64,000 bases of DNA. Source: an uncultured eubacterium 1-6. Lineage in GTDB: Bacteria; Bacillota; Clostridia; Lachnospirales; Lachnospiraceae. The notes under the pieces were generated by a model, which worked only from the letters and a program-made list of their open reading frames with translations, did not search any database and was not told the DNA's origin. Position 1 is the first letter of the stretch. Every line of letters begins with the position of its first letter. This document shows, in pieces, positions 23,868-32,212 of the stretch. The DNA lies in assembly GCA_903789595.1 (NCBI GenBank), contig CAIFEZ010000008.1:60227-124226 (forward strand). Reading direction: 5' to 3'. A program made the position numbers and the translations under genes.

Positions 23868-26141
23868 ATGTATTCCGTGTCTGATTTATACAAAACTGCG
23901 ATACAGGATAACACCCGCTCCTTCACATGGTCGGGAACAATCACGACAAAGGCAGGAAGGGTCTATCCCTTTGAGAACAAGGATATCGTGAAGGGCTCCG
24001 GATATGTCACCCGCCAGTGCTCCGGTTCCTCCGAAATCGAGCTGGGCTCCGTCTATGCGGCAGAGCTCGGTATTTCTCTTTTCTCAGACGTCGACCGCTA
24101 CTCCCTTGAGGATGCGGAAGTAAGACTTAATTTCCACATGAGCCTTCCCGACGGCAACACGGAGGATGTCCCGATGGGCATCTTCTATGTGGCAGAGGCA
24201 AACAGGCAAATCAAGACGCTGGAGCTCAAGGCTTATGATGCCATGCTGAACTTTGAGAAGGCCTACAACAAGGATCAGTCCAGCGGCTACCCGTTCGATT
24301 TCCTGACCGCGATGTCTACTTCCTGCCATGTGGAGCTTTCCCAGACGCAGGCAGAAATCGAAGCCCTGCCAAATGGCACCGAGCTTCTTGGCGTCTACCC
24401 GGATAATGACATTGAGACATGGCGTGATTTCCTGCATTATCTTTCGCAAGCACTCTGCTGCTTTGCCTTCATCAACCGGGAAGGAAAGCTCCAGCTGGTG
24501 CAGTACACGGCGGCTCCTGTCGTTACGGTAAATAGCACGCACCGTTATTCCAGTTCCTTCTCGGATTTTGTGACCCGTTACACAGCGATCAATTCCACAA
24601 ACAGGAGGACAAATACCGCCGAGTATTACAGCCTTGATCCGGATGACGGGCTCACCATGAATCTGGAAGTGAACCCGCTGCTGCAGTTTGGACTCGACGA
24701 GACAAGAAAACGGATTCTAAACAATATCCTGAATGGTATTGCAGTCATCAATTATGTGCCGTTCGATTCCGAGACCATCGGCGATCCTGCTCTGGAACCC
24801 GGAGACGTTCTGACCTTTACTGGTGGTCAGGCAGATGCTTCTCAGATGGCAGCTATCACGTCCATCACGGTCAAGGTCAATGGCAAATGCTCCTTAAAGT
24901 GTGTAGGCAAGAACCCCCGCCTCGCTGAAGCAAAAAGCAAGAACGACAAGAACATCACCGGCCTTTTAAACTCCGTCGAAGCCACCAAGATGGCGACCTA
25001 CACTTACGTGAATGCGATGCCTTATACCCTCGGCGAAGAGAATGTCGAGATCGTAAGCATCGAATTTGCTACGCAGGAAGAAACCGACTGTGAGTTCAAA
25101 GCAGCGATCCTTTTGAACGTAGCTGCACCGGAAGATCCACGCTCCGTCACAGCAACCGGTACCGGCACGACAATCCTGCCGGAACAAAGCACTAACCCAG
25201 AGACCGAAGAACCTGTTGTTACGGATAAGGAGCTGGCTACCACCGTCACCGTTCCGGTCGAATGGACGGATGATGGGCAATCGGTCATCCGGGTCACTTA
25301 TATCGTAGACGGCCATGAAGTCGAGGAATTCCACCCAATGGAAACACTGCACAGCGGTCAGCATATCCTGAACCTGTTCTATCCGCTGCTGGATATGCAG
25401 GAAAAAACTCTGCATTCCTTTGCGGTCTGGATATCCCTTGCACCGGGCAGCGCAACCATTAATGCTCAGAACATCATCGCCTCCATAACCGGTCAGGGCT
25501 TAGGCGCTCAGGACAGATGGAACGGACGTATTGACGCAAGCGACGATTATATTCCGCTCCTGTTATCCGGCATGTCTCATTTTGCTCTTTCTGGAGAAGT
25601 GGATGCAGCCCTCATCACTCCTACACCAACCGGTGCTGGCGATCAGATTCCAAAGGTGCTCATGGCCGGAATGCCGCTCTGGACTATCGCAGACAACCTC
25701 CGCATCTATGCGCCGATTGTTCATGATGTGATCGAAATCAGCGACAAGAGAAAAATGCGCTATAGCAAGATCTATGTTTTCGATGACACGCAGTTTGAAC
25801 TTCGGGAAAGCTATACGATCTCAGGCGGCACCGAACAAGACCTAAATCGTGGCCGGATGGATGCTCTGAAGATTTCAACATCAGACTTTGATTCCCTCAC
25901 CGGGCTTACGATCCTGCCATTTGAAACAGAGCCCTTCATCGGCGGCGATGTGCTTCCGGCAAAGAAGCTTTCCGGTACGCATTACACCGTGCTTGAAAAT
26001 GGAAGCCTCGTGCTGAAGAAAACATATGCAGAAATCATCGAGGGCGAGCCTCAAGCGATAGACCGTGGCACGCTTGCCTCCTATCCGCTGGGCTTGGCTT
26101 CCTTCGACACGATCACAGAATTGGAGGTGCAAAGTGGCTGA
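23868..26141 (+). CDS. Large tail/baseplate protein
   Basis: This 757-residue protein has an N-terminal 330 residues that look like a tail-tip hub: GRVYPFENKDIVKGSGYVTR near 26-45, VPMGIFYVAEANRQIKTLEL near 103-122, LEPGDVLTFTGG near 305-316. The remainder is beta-rich with Fn3-like or carbohydrate-binding-like stretches (VTVPVEWTDDGQSVIRVTYI). It would sit below the tape measure and bind or penetrate the cell envelope. No peptidase motif is visible, so an enzymatic role is not claimed. It overlaps the next start by eight bases. Confidence 0.8.
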   Translation: MYSVSDLYKTAIQDNTRSFTWSGTITTKAGRVYPFENKDIVKGSGYVTRQCSGSSEIELGSVYAAELGISLFSDVDRYSLEDAEVRLNFHMSLPDGNTEDVPMGIFYVAEANRQIKTLELKAYDAMLNFEKAYNKDQSSGYPFDFLTAMSTSCHVELSQTQAEIEALPNGTELLGVYPDNDIETWRDFLHYLSQALCCFAFINREGKLQLVQYTAAPVVTVNSTHRYSSSFSDFVTRYTAINSTNRRTNTAEYYSLDPDDGLTMNLEVNPLLQFGLDETRKRILNNILNGIAVINYVPFDSETIGDPALEPGDVLTFTGGQADASQMAAITSITVKVNGKCSLKCVGKNPRLAEAKSKNDKNITGLLNSVEATKMATYTYVNAMPYTLGEENVEIVSIEFATQEETDCEFKAAILLNVAAPEDPRSVTATGTGTTILPEQSTNPETEEPVVTDKELATTVTVPVEWTDDGQSVIRVTYIVDGHEVEEFHPMETLHSGQHILNLFYPLLDMQEKTLHSFAVWISLAPGSATINAQNIIASITGQGLGAQDRWNGRIDASDDYIPLLLSGMSHFALSGEVDAALITPTPTGAGDQIPKVLMAGMPLWTIADNLRIYAPIVHDVIEISDKRKMRYSKIYVFDDTQFELRESYTISGGTEQDLNRGRMDALKISTSDFDSLTGLTILPFETEPFIGGDVLPAKKLSGTHYTVLENGSLVLKKTYAEIIEGEPQAIDRGTLASYPLGLASFDTITELEVQSG

Positions 26142-27243
26142 TTATTTTTCTATCCAAGCCCTGCTCGATACCATCGAGAATATGACGATCATCCGCGACA
26201 ACAGCGGAAACGATGACGGAACCGATACCCTGACCGGTGTCTCCTGGTTTACTTATAACTCCGCTGTCGCCGAGAGCATCTTCGTAAATGGAAACTCGTG
26301 GATGGGCATCGGCACAAATACAGAACAGGTTAAGGTACATCGCAGAGATGCAAAAGTATGGACGATTCGGCGTGAGGAAGGAACCATCTATAACTATTAC
26401 AAGTTCCTGAGAGTCCGCTGGGAGGGCTATTCCTACTACAGCGCCACTTCAGAGGACGTCCGCCTTGTCTGGGATCTGCTGCTCTTAGATACCGGCGATA
26501 TTGTTCTGAACTTTGCTGTCGTTCCCACAAACGCCTCGTATCTTGGAGAATGCGTGCTGGTGACAGGCTCCGGGAATATCTCCTTCACACCTGTCGCTGG
26601 GCAGACCGTCTCATTCCTTCATCAGGATGCGACAGGTACTGCCTTTACGAAATCCGATACGCTGCCGATTCTGCTTGACCCGTACAACCGCAGATACCTA
26701 ATCACAGATGCAAACAATGAACTCTATACCGTGGAGGAAGGCGCTCTCCTGAAGCTGAATGAAACCGAGCTTACTGCAGAGGTGTTTGAAACCTACGGCA
26801 TACAGGATATCCCGGACGGAAACCTGCTGCTCACGCTTTCCGATCCGACGATCCTCTACTGGCATGATTCCGAGAACCGGTTCCCGCCCTTCCGGGCAAC
26901 TTACACCGGTATCCCGAAGCCACAGGTCATCTACTCGGAAAACATCGATATGTCCGATTCCTCTATTCTCGGGATTGAAAAGGTCATAGCAGACTGCGAT
27001 GATGCAGCCCTTTTTGCTGTCTCCTTTGATGCCGGGGAAACATGGTGGACTTACACCGGCACAGATTGGGCACAGTTATCTGAGGAAAAGTCCGGCATGT
27101 CAAAATCCGCACTGGAAGCTATCTCAACCGATGCATGGTCTGAAAAGGCCATCATTGGTCAGCTCATGTACCGTTTCGTGATCAGCGGCGAGAATGGGTA
27201 TGTAAAGACGATCACAACAGACTATCTGAACAGGGAGGAATGA
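26134..27243 (+). CDS. Tail-associated protein of unknown function
   Basis: This is a 369-residue beta-rich protein starting with GTG at 26134 (TTGGAGG 26121-26127 upstream). The ATG at 26065 in this frame would overlap the previous gene by 77 bases and gives residues that do not look conserved. Recognisable features are VSWFTYNSAVAESIFVNGNS, a DIVLNFAVVPTN strand, and DDAALFAVSFDAGETWWTY near the C-terminus. The latter resembles sugar- or surface-binding appendage modules. It is likely a tail-tip or receptor-binding component by position. Confidence 0.7.
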   Translation: MADYFSIQALLDTIENMTIIRDNSGNDDGTDTLTGVSWFTYNSAVAESIFVNGNSWMGIGTNTEQVKVHRRDAKVWTIRREEGTIYNYYKFLRVRWEGYSYYSATSEDVRLVWDLLLLDTGDIVLNFAVVPTNASYLGECVLVTGSGNISFTPVAGQTVSFLHQDATGTAFTKSDTLPILLDPYNRRYLITDANNELYTVEEGALLKLNETELTAEVFETYGIQDIPDGNLLLTLSDPTILYWHDSENRFPPFRATYTGIPKPQVIYSENIDMSDSSILGIEKVIADCDDAALFAVSFDAGETWWTYTGTDWAQLSEEKSGMSKSALEAISTDAWSEKAIIGQLMYRFVISGENGYVKTITTDYLNREE

Positions 27244-27245
27244 CC

Positions 27246-28661
27246 ATGCTCAAAGGAAAATCAATCATAGAGCTTACGGACGTCCACACGGGCAAAAAGG
27301 AAGTCTACGAGGACGAGAACCTTGTGACAGAAGCTGTCTTTGACGTCCTGAATACAAATTTGCAGGGAGCGATGTATGATAACCCGAACTTCGACAGCCA
27401 GAACGGCGAGGCTTGGCTTTTGCCAATCTACTCAAGGCTGACCGGCGGAGTCCTTCTCTACCAGAATGAAATTGCAGAAGATCCATCGCTCATATACGCT
27501 CCGCTGGATAACCCGCTCATCGGTTATGCTTCCAATGACGTAAACACTACGGAAGATGTGCAACGCGGAAGTCGCAACCTGACTGAGAGTAAGGCCGTGG
27601 ATAATGGCTTCAAATATGTCTGGGACTTTGCAACCTCACAGGCCAACGGCACTATTTCCTGCATCGCTCTCACGAACATTCTGGCCGGGCGAGGCTGCAA
27701 GTATGGCGCTAACTACTTTGTCCGTCTGAAATCGGATAACATGGTTGATGGCCAGATCGACATGGACAGCTACCGTCATAATCACCGCACCTACCTCGGC
27801 GACGGCTACAGGCTGGAGATGATCGCCGTCCACAACTCGACTTCGGTGACGCTCCGTAAAGTCCCTGAGGATTATCTTCACGCCCGCCTTATGGTACGCA
27901 GCTATACGCAGATGGCAACGGCATCCAGCGAAGAAACCACCATAGAACTGAACCACTATCCTTACTGGGTGCATTTCACCGACGGCAGCAAGGATAATAC
28001 CGACGAGCCTTACTGGAATGACACAACCCGGCTTGATTATCTCTTCCACGCATCTGACGGGAACTGGTATGGAATCTCTCGAAAGGATAACCGGAAATAT
28101 GTCGGGATGTCCTATGGTTCGGAGAGATATGACCACACCGGCTATGAATGGTTCATGGATAAGATCAGCGGCGACAGGTGTACGACCCAGAAGATCGTCC
28201 TGCCCTACGGAACCGATAATATATCCAATATCGGTATGAGCGGTAAATGGCTGATGTTCGCCATCGGCTCGACTGTTTACCGGCTGGATACAACGAACGT
28301 AGCTAATATCGAAGTCGTCCCGAACGCAAGCTATAACAGCAACCAGCAGTACACATTCAGCGTGGATGACGAAGTAGTCATCAACGGCTGGTATTACTTC
28401 GACGGGCAACCGAAGCTCTATGTGCATCACAAAGATACCTATACAGACGGTGAGCAGTGGGGACAAAGAATGATCTCCCGCTATAAGACCTACGCCTACC
28501 AGGAGTATTTCTACAGCTATTACGGATATCATTTCCGCAAGGAACTGTATCTCTACACACCGTATCTTGCTACGATCAACAACCTGTCGACGCCTGTTAT
28601 CAAGACGGCAGATAAAACGATGAAGGTCACCTACACGCTGACAGAAACGGAGGAAGCATGA
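27246..28661 (+). CDS. Tail-associated protein, possible receptor binding
   Basis: This 471-residue protein starts MLKGKSIIELTDVHTGKKEV. Its middle has many Tyr, Trp and Asn residues (DGNWYGISRKDNRKYVGMSY near 275-295) and a WD-like repeated look (NISNIGMSGKWLMFAIGSTV). No signal peptide is present. I do not recognise the family. Tyr/Trp richness and the position late in the tail module suggest a host-binding fibre. ATG 27246 has a seven-base gap from GGGAGG and is preferred over 27240. It overlaps the next gene by four bases. Confidence 0.68.
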   Translation: MLKGKSIIELTDVHTGKKEVYEDENLVTEAVFDVLNTNLQGAMYDNPNFDSQNGEAWLLPIYSRLTGGVLLYQNEIAEDPSLIYAPLDNPLIGYASNDVNTTEDVQRGSRNLTESKAVDNGFKYVWDFATSQANGTISCIALTNILAGRGCKYGANYFVRLKSDNMVDGQIDMDSYRHNHRTYLGDGYRLEMIAVHNSTSVTLRKVPEDYLHARLMVRSYTQMATASSEETTIELNHYPYWVHFTDGSKDNTDEPYWNDTTRLDYLFHASDGNWYGISRKDNRKYVGMSYGSERYDHTGYEWFMDKISGDRCTTQKIVLPYGTDNISNIGMSGKWLMFAIGSTVYRLDTTNVANIEVVPNASYNSNQQYTFSVDDEVVINGWYYFDGQPKLYVHHKDTYTDGEQWGQRMISRYKTYAYQEYFYSYYGYHFRKELYLYTPYLATINNLSTPVIKTADKTMKVTYTLTETEEA

Positions 28662-29464
28662 AAAAGTTTGAAGTGCCCTATAACCTCGACCCGGACTATC
28701 CGGCAAAACTCCGTCTGCGGCAAAACCTGATTCCATACATCGAATGCATCTATGCCGCCGCTTGGAAAGACGACTGCGACAACACCCGCTTCGATATCAC
28801 TTACCGTGACAACTATCCGAAAACCTACGAGGAATATGTGGATCGGCTGAAAGGTCTGCTGGCTCTTGGCATTCCGGTCTGCATTCTCGCCCAGAAAGGC
28901 GCGACTATTACGATGATCAAGCGCTACCGTACTCTTGGCGTCCATCAGTTCATCCTGAACGATGACAAGCTGGCAGCAAAGGTCAAAGCCTCATTCCCGG
29001 AGCTTAAACTGACGCTTTCCATCACAAGAGCTCTGACACTGGACGAGCTTATCTCCGGTGATTTCAGCATGTATGACCGGATCGTTTTGTTCCACTGGTT
29101 TGCCCGCCATCTTGATGCGCTGGAGCGGCTTCCTACCAACTATCAGTACACGATGATATGCAACAGCGCCTGTTATTATGACTGCAAATGGCACGACGCG
29201 CACTGGTTCCTGAAAGCTGATAACCCGGAGCTCTACGGAAAAGAATCCGACAGGATCTGCGCAAACTGTACCGCCCTTCTCGCAAAAGGAAAGCAGCAAT
29301 CCTCTTATATCGAGCCAGAGGATCTTAGGTATTTTGACCCCTATGTGTCTTGCTACAAGTTGGTCGACCGGTACGATGACACGGATACGATTTTCAATCG
29401 GCTCTACTCCTACTCCAACCGCTCCGGAACCGGCGGGAAGCCAAGAGATTATTACAACCTATAA
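28658..29464 (+). CDS. Phage protein with TIM-barrel-like, cysteine-rich features
   Basis: This is a 268-residue protein of a type unusual for tails. Its order of elements (YEEYVDRLKGLLALGIPVCI, then RYRTLGVHQFILNDDKL, LKLTLSITRALTLDEL, YDRIVLFHWF, YTMICNSACYYDCKW) resembles the alternating strands of the peptidase U32/TIM-barrel group, including a late cysteine cluster (CNSACYYDC near residues 166-174 and CANC near 200-203). It may bind a metal or Fe-S cluster. This is inference from pattern only. It is coupled to the tail gene upstream and is the last gene before lysis. Confidence 0.65.
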   Translation: MKKFEVPYNLDPDYPAKLRLRQNLIPYIECIYAAAWKDDCDNTRFDITYRDNYPKTYEEYVDRLKGLLALGIPVCILAQKGATITMIKRYRTLGVHQFILNDDKLAAKVKASFPELKLTLSITRALTLDELISGDFSMYDRIVLFHWFARHLDALERLPTNYQYTMICNSACYYDCKWHDAHWFLKADNPELYGKESDRICANCTALLAKGKQQSSYIEPEDLRYFDPYVSCYKLVDRYDDTDTIFNRLYSYSNRSGTGGKPRDYYNL

Positions 29465-29479
29465 ACCATGCACCGCATG

Positions 29480-29510
29480 AAGGCAGCTGCCACAAGGCCG
29501 CTGCTTTTTT
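29480..29510 (+). terminator. Hairpin with T-tract ahead of holin gene
   Basis: AAGGCAGC (29480-29487) pairs with GCTGCTTT (29500-29507) and a TTTTTT run follows. It separates the tail module from the lysis module. The holin ribosome site AAGGAGG is 15 bases beyond the T-tract. Confidence 0.6.
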
Positions 29511-29540
29511 CATGCCCTGAACACAAGGAGGTATCACAAC

Positions 29541-29966
29541 ATGAAAGAATTCTGGAACTCGATTCAGTTCGTATTCACAGCTATCGGAGGCTGGCTCGGC
29601 TGGTTTCTCGGCGGCTGCGACGGGCTCATGATTGCGCTCATCATTTTCGTAGTCGCCGACTATATCACCGGCGTCATGTGCGCCATCGCTGACAAGAAGC
29701 TCTCCTCATCGGTTGGCTTCAAGGGCATCTGCCGCAAGGTGCTGATCTTCATCCTGATCGGGATTGCAAACGCCCTCGACATTTATGTGCTTGACCATGC
29801 CGGAGTGCTCCGTACAGCAATCATCTTCTTCTACATTTCAAACGAAGGTCTGTCTCTTGTTGAAAACAGCGCTCATCTCGGCCTGCCGGTTCCGGACAAG
29901 CTGAAGGACGTGCTGGAGCAGCTTCATGACCGAGACGGCAAGGAATCAGACAAGGAGGATAAGTAA
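29541..29966 (+). CDS. Phage holin, holin-4 family
   Basis: This 141-residue membrane protein would permeabilise the host membrane and release the endolysin. Hydrophobic segments are visible near residues 10-27 ([16 protein letters not shown]), 28-48 ([18 protein letters not shown]), 66-83 ([17 protein letters not shown]) and 90-105. The [20 protein letters not shown] core is the signature of the toxin secretion/lysis holin family. The C-terminus is charged, as usual. The endolysin starts two bases after its stop. Confidence 0.92.
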   Translation: MKEFWNSIQFVFTAIGGWLGWFLGGCDGLMIALIIFVVADYITGVMCAIADKKLSSSVGFKGICRKVLIFILIGIANALDIYVLDHAGVLRTAIIFFYISNEGLSLVENSAHLGLPVPDKLKDVLEQLHDRDGKESDKEDK

Positions 29967-29967
29967 A

Positions 29968-31452
29968 ATGGCTATCAAGGGAATCGACGTATCCCACTGG
30001 CAGGGAACGATTGACTGGAACAAGGTAAAAGAGGCTGGCATTCAGTTCGCCATCATCAAGGCAGGCGGCTCTGACGACGGCTTCTATACTGACAGCAAGT
30101 GGGAAGCAAACTATAAGGGAGCCAAGGCCGCTGGCATCCCTATCGGCGCATACTATTTCGTCGGCAAGGACTGCGTGAGTGCCGCTGCCGGAAAAGCAGA
30201 TGCCGAACGCTTCCTGAAAATCCTCAAAGGCAAACAGCTGGAGTATCCGGTCTATATGGACAATGAGGCTCAGCCCGCATCAGCCAAGACCGGAATCACC
30301 GAAGCGACCATTGCCTTCTGCGAAACGATGGAAAATGCAGGATACTTCGTCGGCATCTACGGTTCCACCTATTCCGGCTTCAAGGAACGCATGGATGACG
30401 GGAGGCTCACGCCTTACGCGCACTGGGTAGCTCAGTATGCATCAAAATGCACCTATTCCGGCAATTACGGAATCTGGCAGTATTCTTCCAAGGGAAAGGT
30501 GAGCGGCATCTCAGGTAACGTGGATCTGGACTATGCCTATGTGGATTATCCGTCCGTCATCACGAAGGACGGCTTCAATGGCTATAGGAAACAGACAGGT
30601 GATACTTCTGCTCCTGTCACATCCTCTCAGCGTGAGCAGGTCTTAGCACAGGCCAGAGCTTGGCTCGGAAAGAATGAAGCCGACGGCAGCCACCGTGAGA
30701 TCATTGATGTCTATAACAGCAAAACACCTCGTGCCAGAGGATACAAAGTCACCTATACTGATGCATGGTGCGCGACCTTTGTTTCTGCAGTCTCCATCAA
30801 ATGCGGGCTGACAAAGATCATCCCTACCGAATGCGGCTGCGGGCAGATGGTCGTTCTGTTCATTACCCTTAAGGAATGGGTGGAGGATGATAACTACGTT
30901 CCGAGCCCCGGAGATATCATCTTCTACGACTGGCAGGACTCCGGTAACGGCGACAATGATGGCTGGCCTGATCACGTCGGTATCGTGGAAAAAGTATCCG
31001 ACAAAACAATCACGGTCATCGAAGGTAATAAGAGCAATGCCGTCGGAAGACGCACTCTTCAGGTCAGCGGCAAATACATCCGTGGTTACGGCGTACCGAA
31101 ATACAGCACGGATTCCAAAGACGATAAGCCCGCCCCGGAACCCGCTCCAAAGAAGACCGTGGATGAACTGGCCAAGGAAGTCCTCGAAGGCAAATGGGGA
31201 AACGGCGACGATCGCAAGAACCGTCTGACCGCTGCCGGGTATGACTACTCAGCCGTTCAGGCCAAGGTCAACGAACTCTGCCGTAAGCAGAATGCCGACC
31301 AGCCTGTCTACTACACGGTGAAGTCGGGAGACACGCTTTCAGGAATCGCCCGGAAGTACGGAACCAGCGTCTCTTCAATCCAGCAGCTTAACCCGACGCT
31401 TATTAAGAACGTCAACCTCATCATCACCGGATGGAAGATCCGCGTGAAATAA
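29968..31452 (+). CDS. Endolysin: GH25 + CHAP + Cpl-7 + LysM
   Basis: This 494-residue enzyme has four modules. Residues 1-195 are a GH25 muramidase: [13 protein letters not shown] near residue 4 and the [10 protein letters not shown] acidic pair near 93. Residues 213-375 are a CHAP peptidase/amidase with cysteine in [11 protein letters not shown] near 265 and histidine in [11 protein letters not shown] near 332. Residues about 397-438 match the Cpl-7 wall-binding repeat ([20 protein letters not shown]). Residues 447-494 are a LysM domain ([20 protein letters not shown]). It would cut both glycan and peptide bonds. The start at 29968 follows AAGGAGG; an earlier frame start overlaps the holin. 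Confidence 0.93.
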   Translation: MAIKGIDVSHWQGTIDWNKVKEAGIQFAIIKAGGSDDGFYTDSKWEANYKGAKAAGIPIGAYYFVGKDCVSAAAGKADAERFLKILKGKQLEYPVYMDNEAQPASAKTGITEATIAFCETMENAGYFVGIYGSTYSGFKERMDDGRLTPYAHWVAQYASKCTYSGNYGIWQYSSKGKVSGISGNVDLDYAYVDYPSVITKDGFNGYRKQTGDTSAPVTSSQREQVLAQARAWLGKNEADGSHREIIDVYNSKTPRARGYKVTYTDAWCATFVSAVSIKCGLTKIIPTECGCGQMVVLFITLKEWVEDDNYVPSPGDIIFYDWQDSGNGDNDGWPDHVGIVEKVSDKTITVIEGNKSNAVGRRTLQVSGKYIRGYGVPKYSTDSKDDKPAPEPAPKKTVDELAKEVLEGKWGNGDDRKNRLTAAGYDYSAVQAKVNELCRKQNADQPVYYTVKSGDTLSGIARKYGTSVSSIQQLNPTLIKNVNLIITGWKIRVK

Positions 31453-31473
31453 CTGAATAAACCATTATTCATG

Positions 31474-31512
31474 GCCTGCGAGTGTTCTTCGGAATGCCCG
31501 CAGGCTTTTTTT
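31474..31512 (+). terminator. Intrinsic terminator after endolysin
   Basis: GCCTGCG (31474-31480) pairs with CGCAGGC (31499-31505). An inner stem GTGTTC/GAATGC closes on a TTCG tetraloop, and TTTTTTT follows at 31506-31512. It is a strong terminator at the end of the late operon. Confidence 0.85.
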
Positions 31513-31523
31513 CGTTTTAATGA

Positions 31524-31573
31524 AAAATCCTCCGCTCAAATTGCCCACCCATCTCCAGTGGAAACTGGAGGTG
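31524..31573 (+). promoter_or_regulatory. Repeated hairpin leader element, copy 3
   Basis: It shares AAAATC, TCCGCTCAAAT and CATCTCCAGTGGAAA with the copies at 1672 and 2548. CATCTCCAG (31550-31558) pairs with CTGGAGGTG (31565-31573) in a nine-base stem around the same TGGAAA loop. The right arm contains the GGAGGTG that must serve as ribosome site for ATG 31581, so the stem would hide it. The C-C-A-G/C-T-G-G pairs are perfect here while copies 1 and 2 pair as CCAG/TTAG, so the stem is kept while its bases change. Confidence 0.7.
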
Positions 31574-31580
31574 ATACTTC

Positions 31581-32000
31581 ATGACCAATGAACAGAAAGC
31601 GAAAATTACTGAACTCCGCACTGCCGGATTCGGCTATGCAAATATAGCGAATGCCCTCGGCCTGACAAAGAACCAGGTCGTTTCCTACTGTCATCGAAAC
31701 GGTCTCACAGGAGAAAAATCAAATCAGCCCGACAAACCTGTCGTCCTCTTCTGCAAGAACTGCGGCAAGCCAATCACACGGACTCCCGGCAGAAAGCAGG
31801 TCAAGTTCTGCTCAGATGAATGTTGCCAGAGCTGGTGGAACGCTCATCCGGAAGCAGTAACACGTAGATCCACCGCTATCTATTCTTTCACCTGCGCTCA
31901 CTGCGGCCAGCCTTTCACGGCGTATGGGAACCGGCACCGGAAGTACTGTTCCCACGCCTGCTATATCGCAGACTGCTTCGGAGGTGCCGCCCATGAATGA
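31581..32000 (+). CDS. HTH and double zinc-ribbon protein before recombinases
   Basis: This is a 139-residue protein. Residues 1-45 form a helix-turn-helix (KITELRTAGFGYANIANALG then LTKNQVVSYCHRNGL). Two zinc-binding units follow: CKNCGKPITRTPGRKQVKFC near 58-77 and CAHCG...YCSHAC near 103-126. It therefore looks like a small DNA-binding regulator. Proteins of this kind often precede recombinase genes in Clostridia elements. It overlaps the next gene by eight bases. A regulatory or accessory role in excision/integration is inferred from context. Confidence 0.75.
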   Translation: MTNEQKAKITELRTAGFGYANIANALGLTKNQVVSYCHRNGLTGEKSNQPDKPVVLFCKNCGKPITRTPGRKQVKFCSDECCQSWWNAHPEAVTRRSTAIYSFTCAHCGQPFTAYGNRHRKYCSHACYIADCFGGAAHE

Positions 32001-32163
32001 AGATCAATTCGAACGCGAAAAGCTCTATCAGGCTTCCATGAATATGTTTCAGGCGATGCTGAAAGACGGCATTATCACCGAGGAACAATACGCCATAATT
32101 GATACAAAAATGAAGGAAAAATACCAGCCGATAATCGGCACATTATTCTCAGATAAAGCTTGA
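31993..32163 (+). CDS. Small SHOCT-like protein before recombinases
   Basis: This is a 56-residue helical protein (NEDQFEREKLYQASMNMFQA then MLKDGIITEEQYAIIDTKM). The pattern L-K-x-G-I-I-T-E-E-Q-Y/F is that of short SHOCT-type domains, which mediate oligomerisation. The same small gene is common just upstream of paired serine recombinases in Lachnospiraceae elements. It may be a recombination accessory factor; that is inference. The start overlaps the preceding gene by eight bases. Confidence 0.7.
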   Translation: MNEDQFEREKLYQASMNMFQAMLKDGIITEEQYAIIDTKMKEKYQPIIGTLFSDKA

Positions 32164-32203
32164 TGTGTACCTGTTTTAGAGTGATGAATGGTAGCGGAAA
32201 GGA
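32158..32203 (+). promoter_or_regulatory. Repeated leader motif, copy C
   Basis: GCTTGATGT, then TTTTAGAGTGATGAAT, then GGAAAGGAG. The distance from GCTTG to the end of AGAGTGAT (28 bases) is the same as at 11104 and 12358. The right half is more diverged. It sits right before the first recombinase gene and overlaps the stop codon of the small gene upstream. Confidence 0.45.
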
Positions 32204-32212
32204 GTGATTCAA

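Noticed and set aside
26065..26133. An upstream ATG for the tail protein at 26134
   Set aside because: It would overlap the preceding tail gene by 77 bases, while GTG 26134 has TTGGAGG at good distance.
32168..32180. GTTTTAGAG resembling a Cas9 guide repeat
   Set aside because: A single short match with no repeat array, no anti-repeat and no cas9; it is part of the repeated leader motif.
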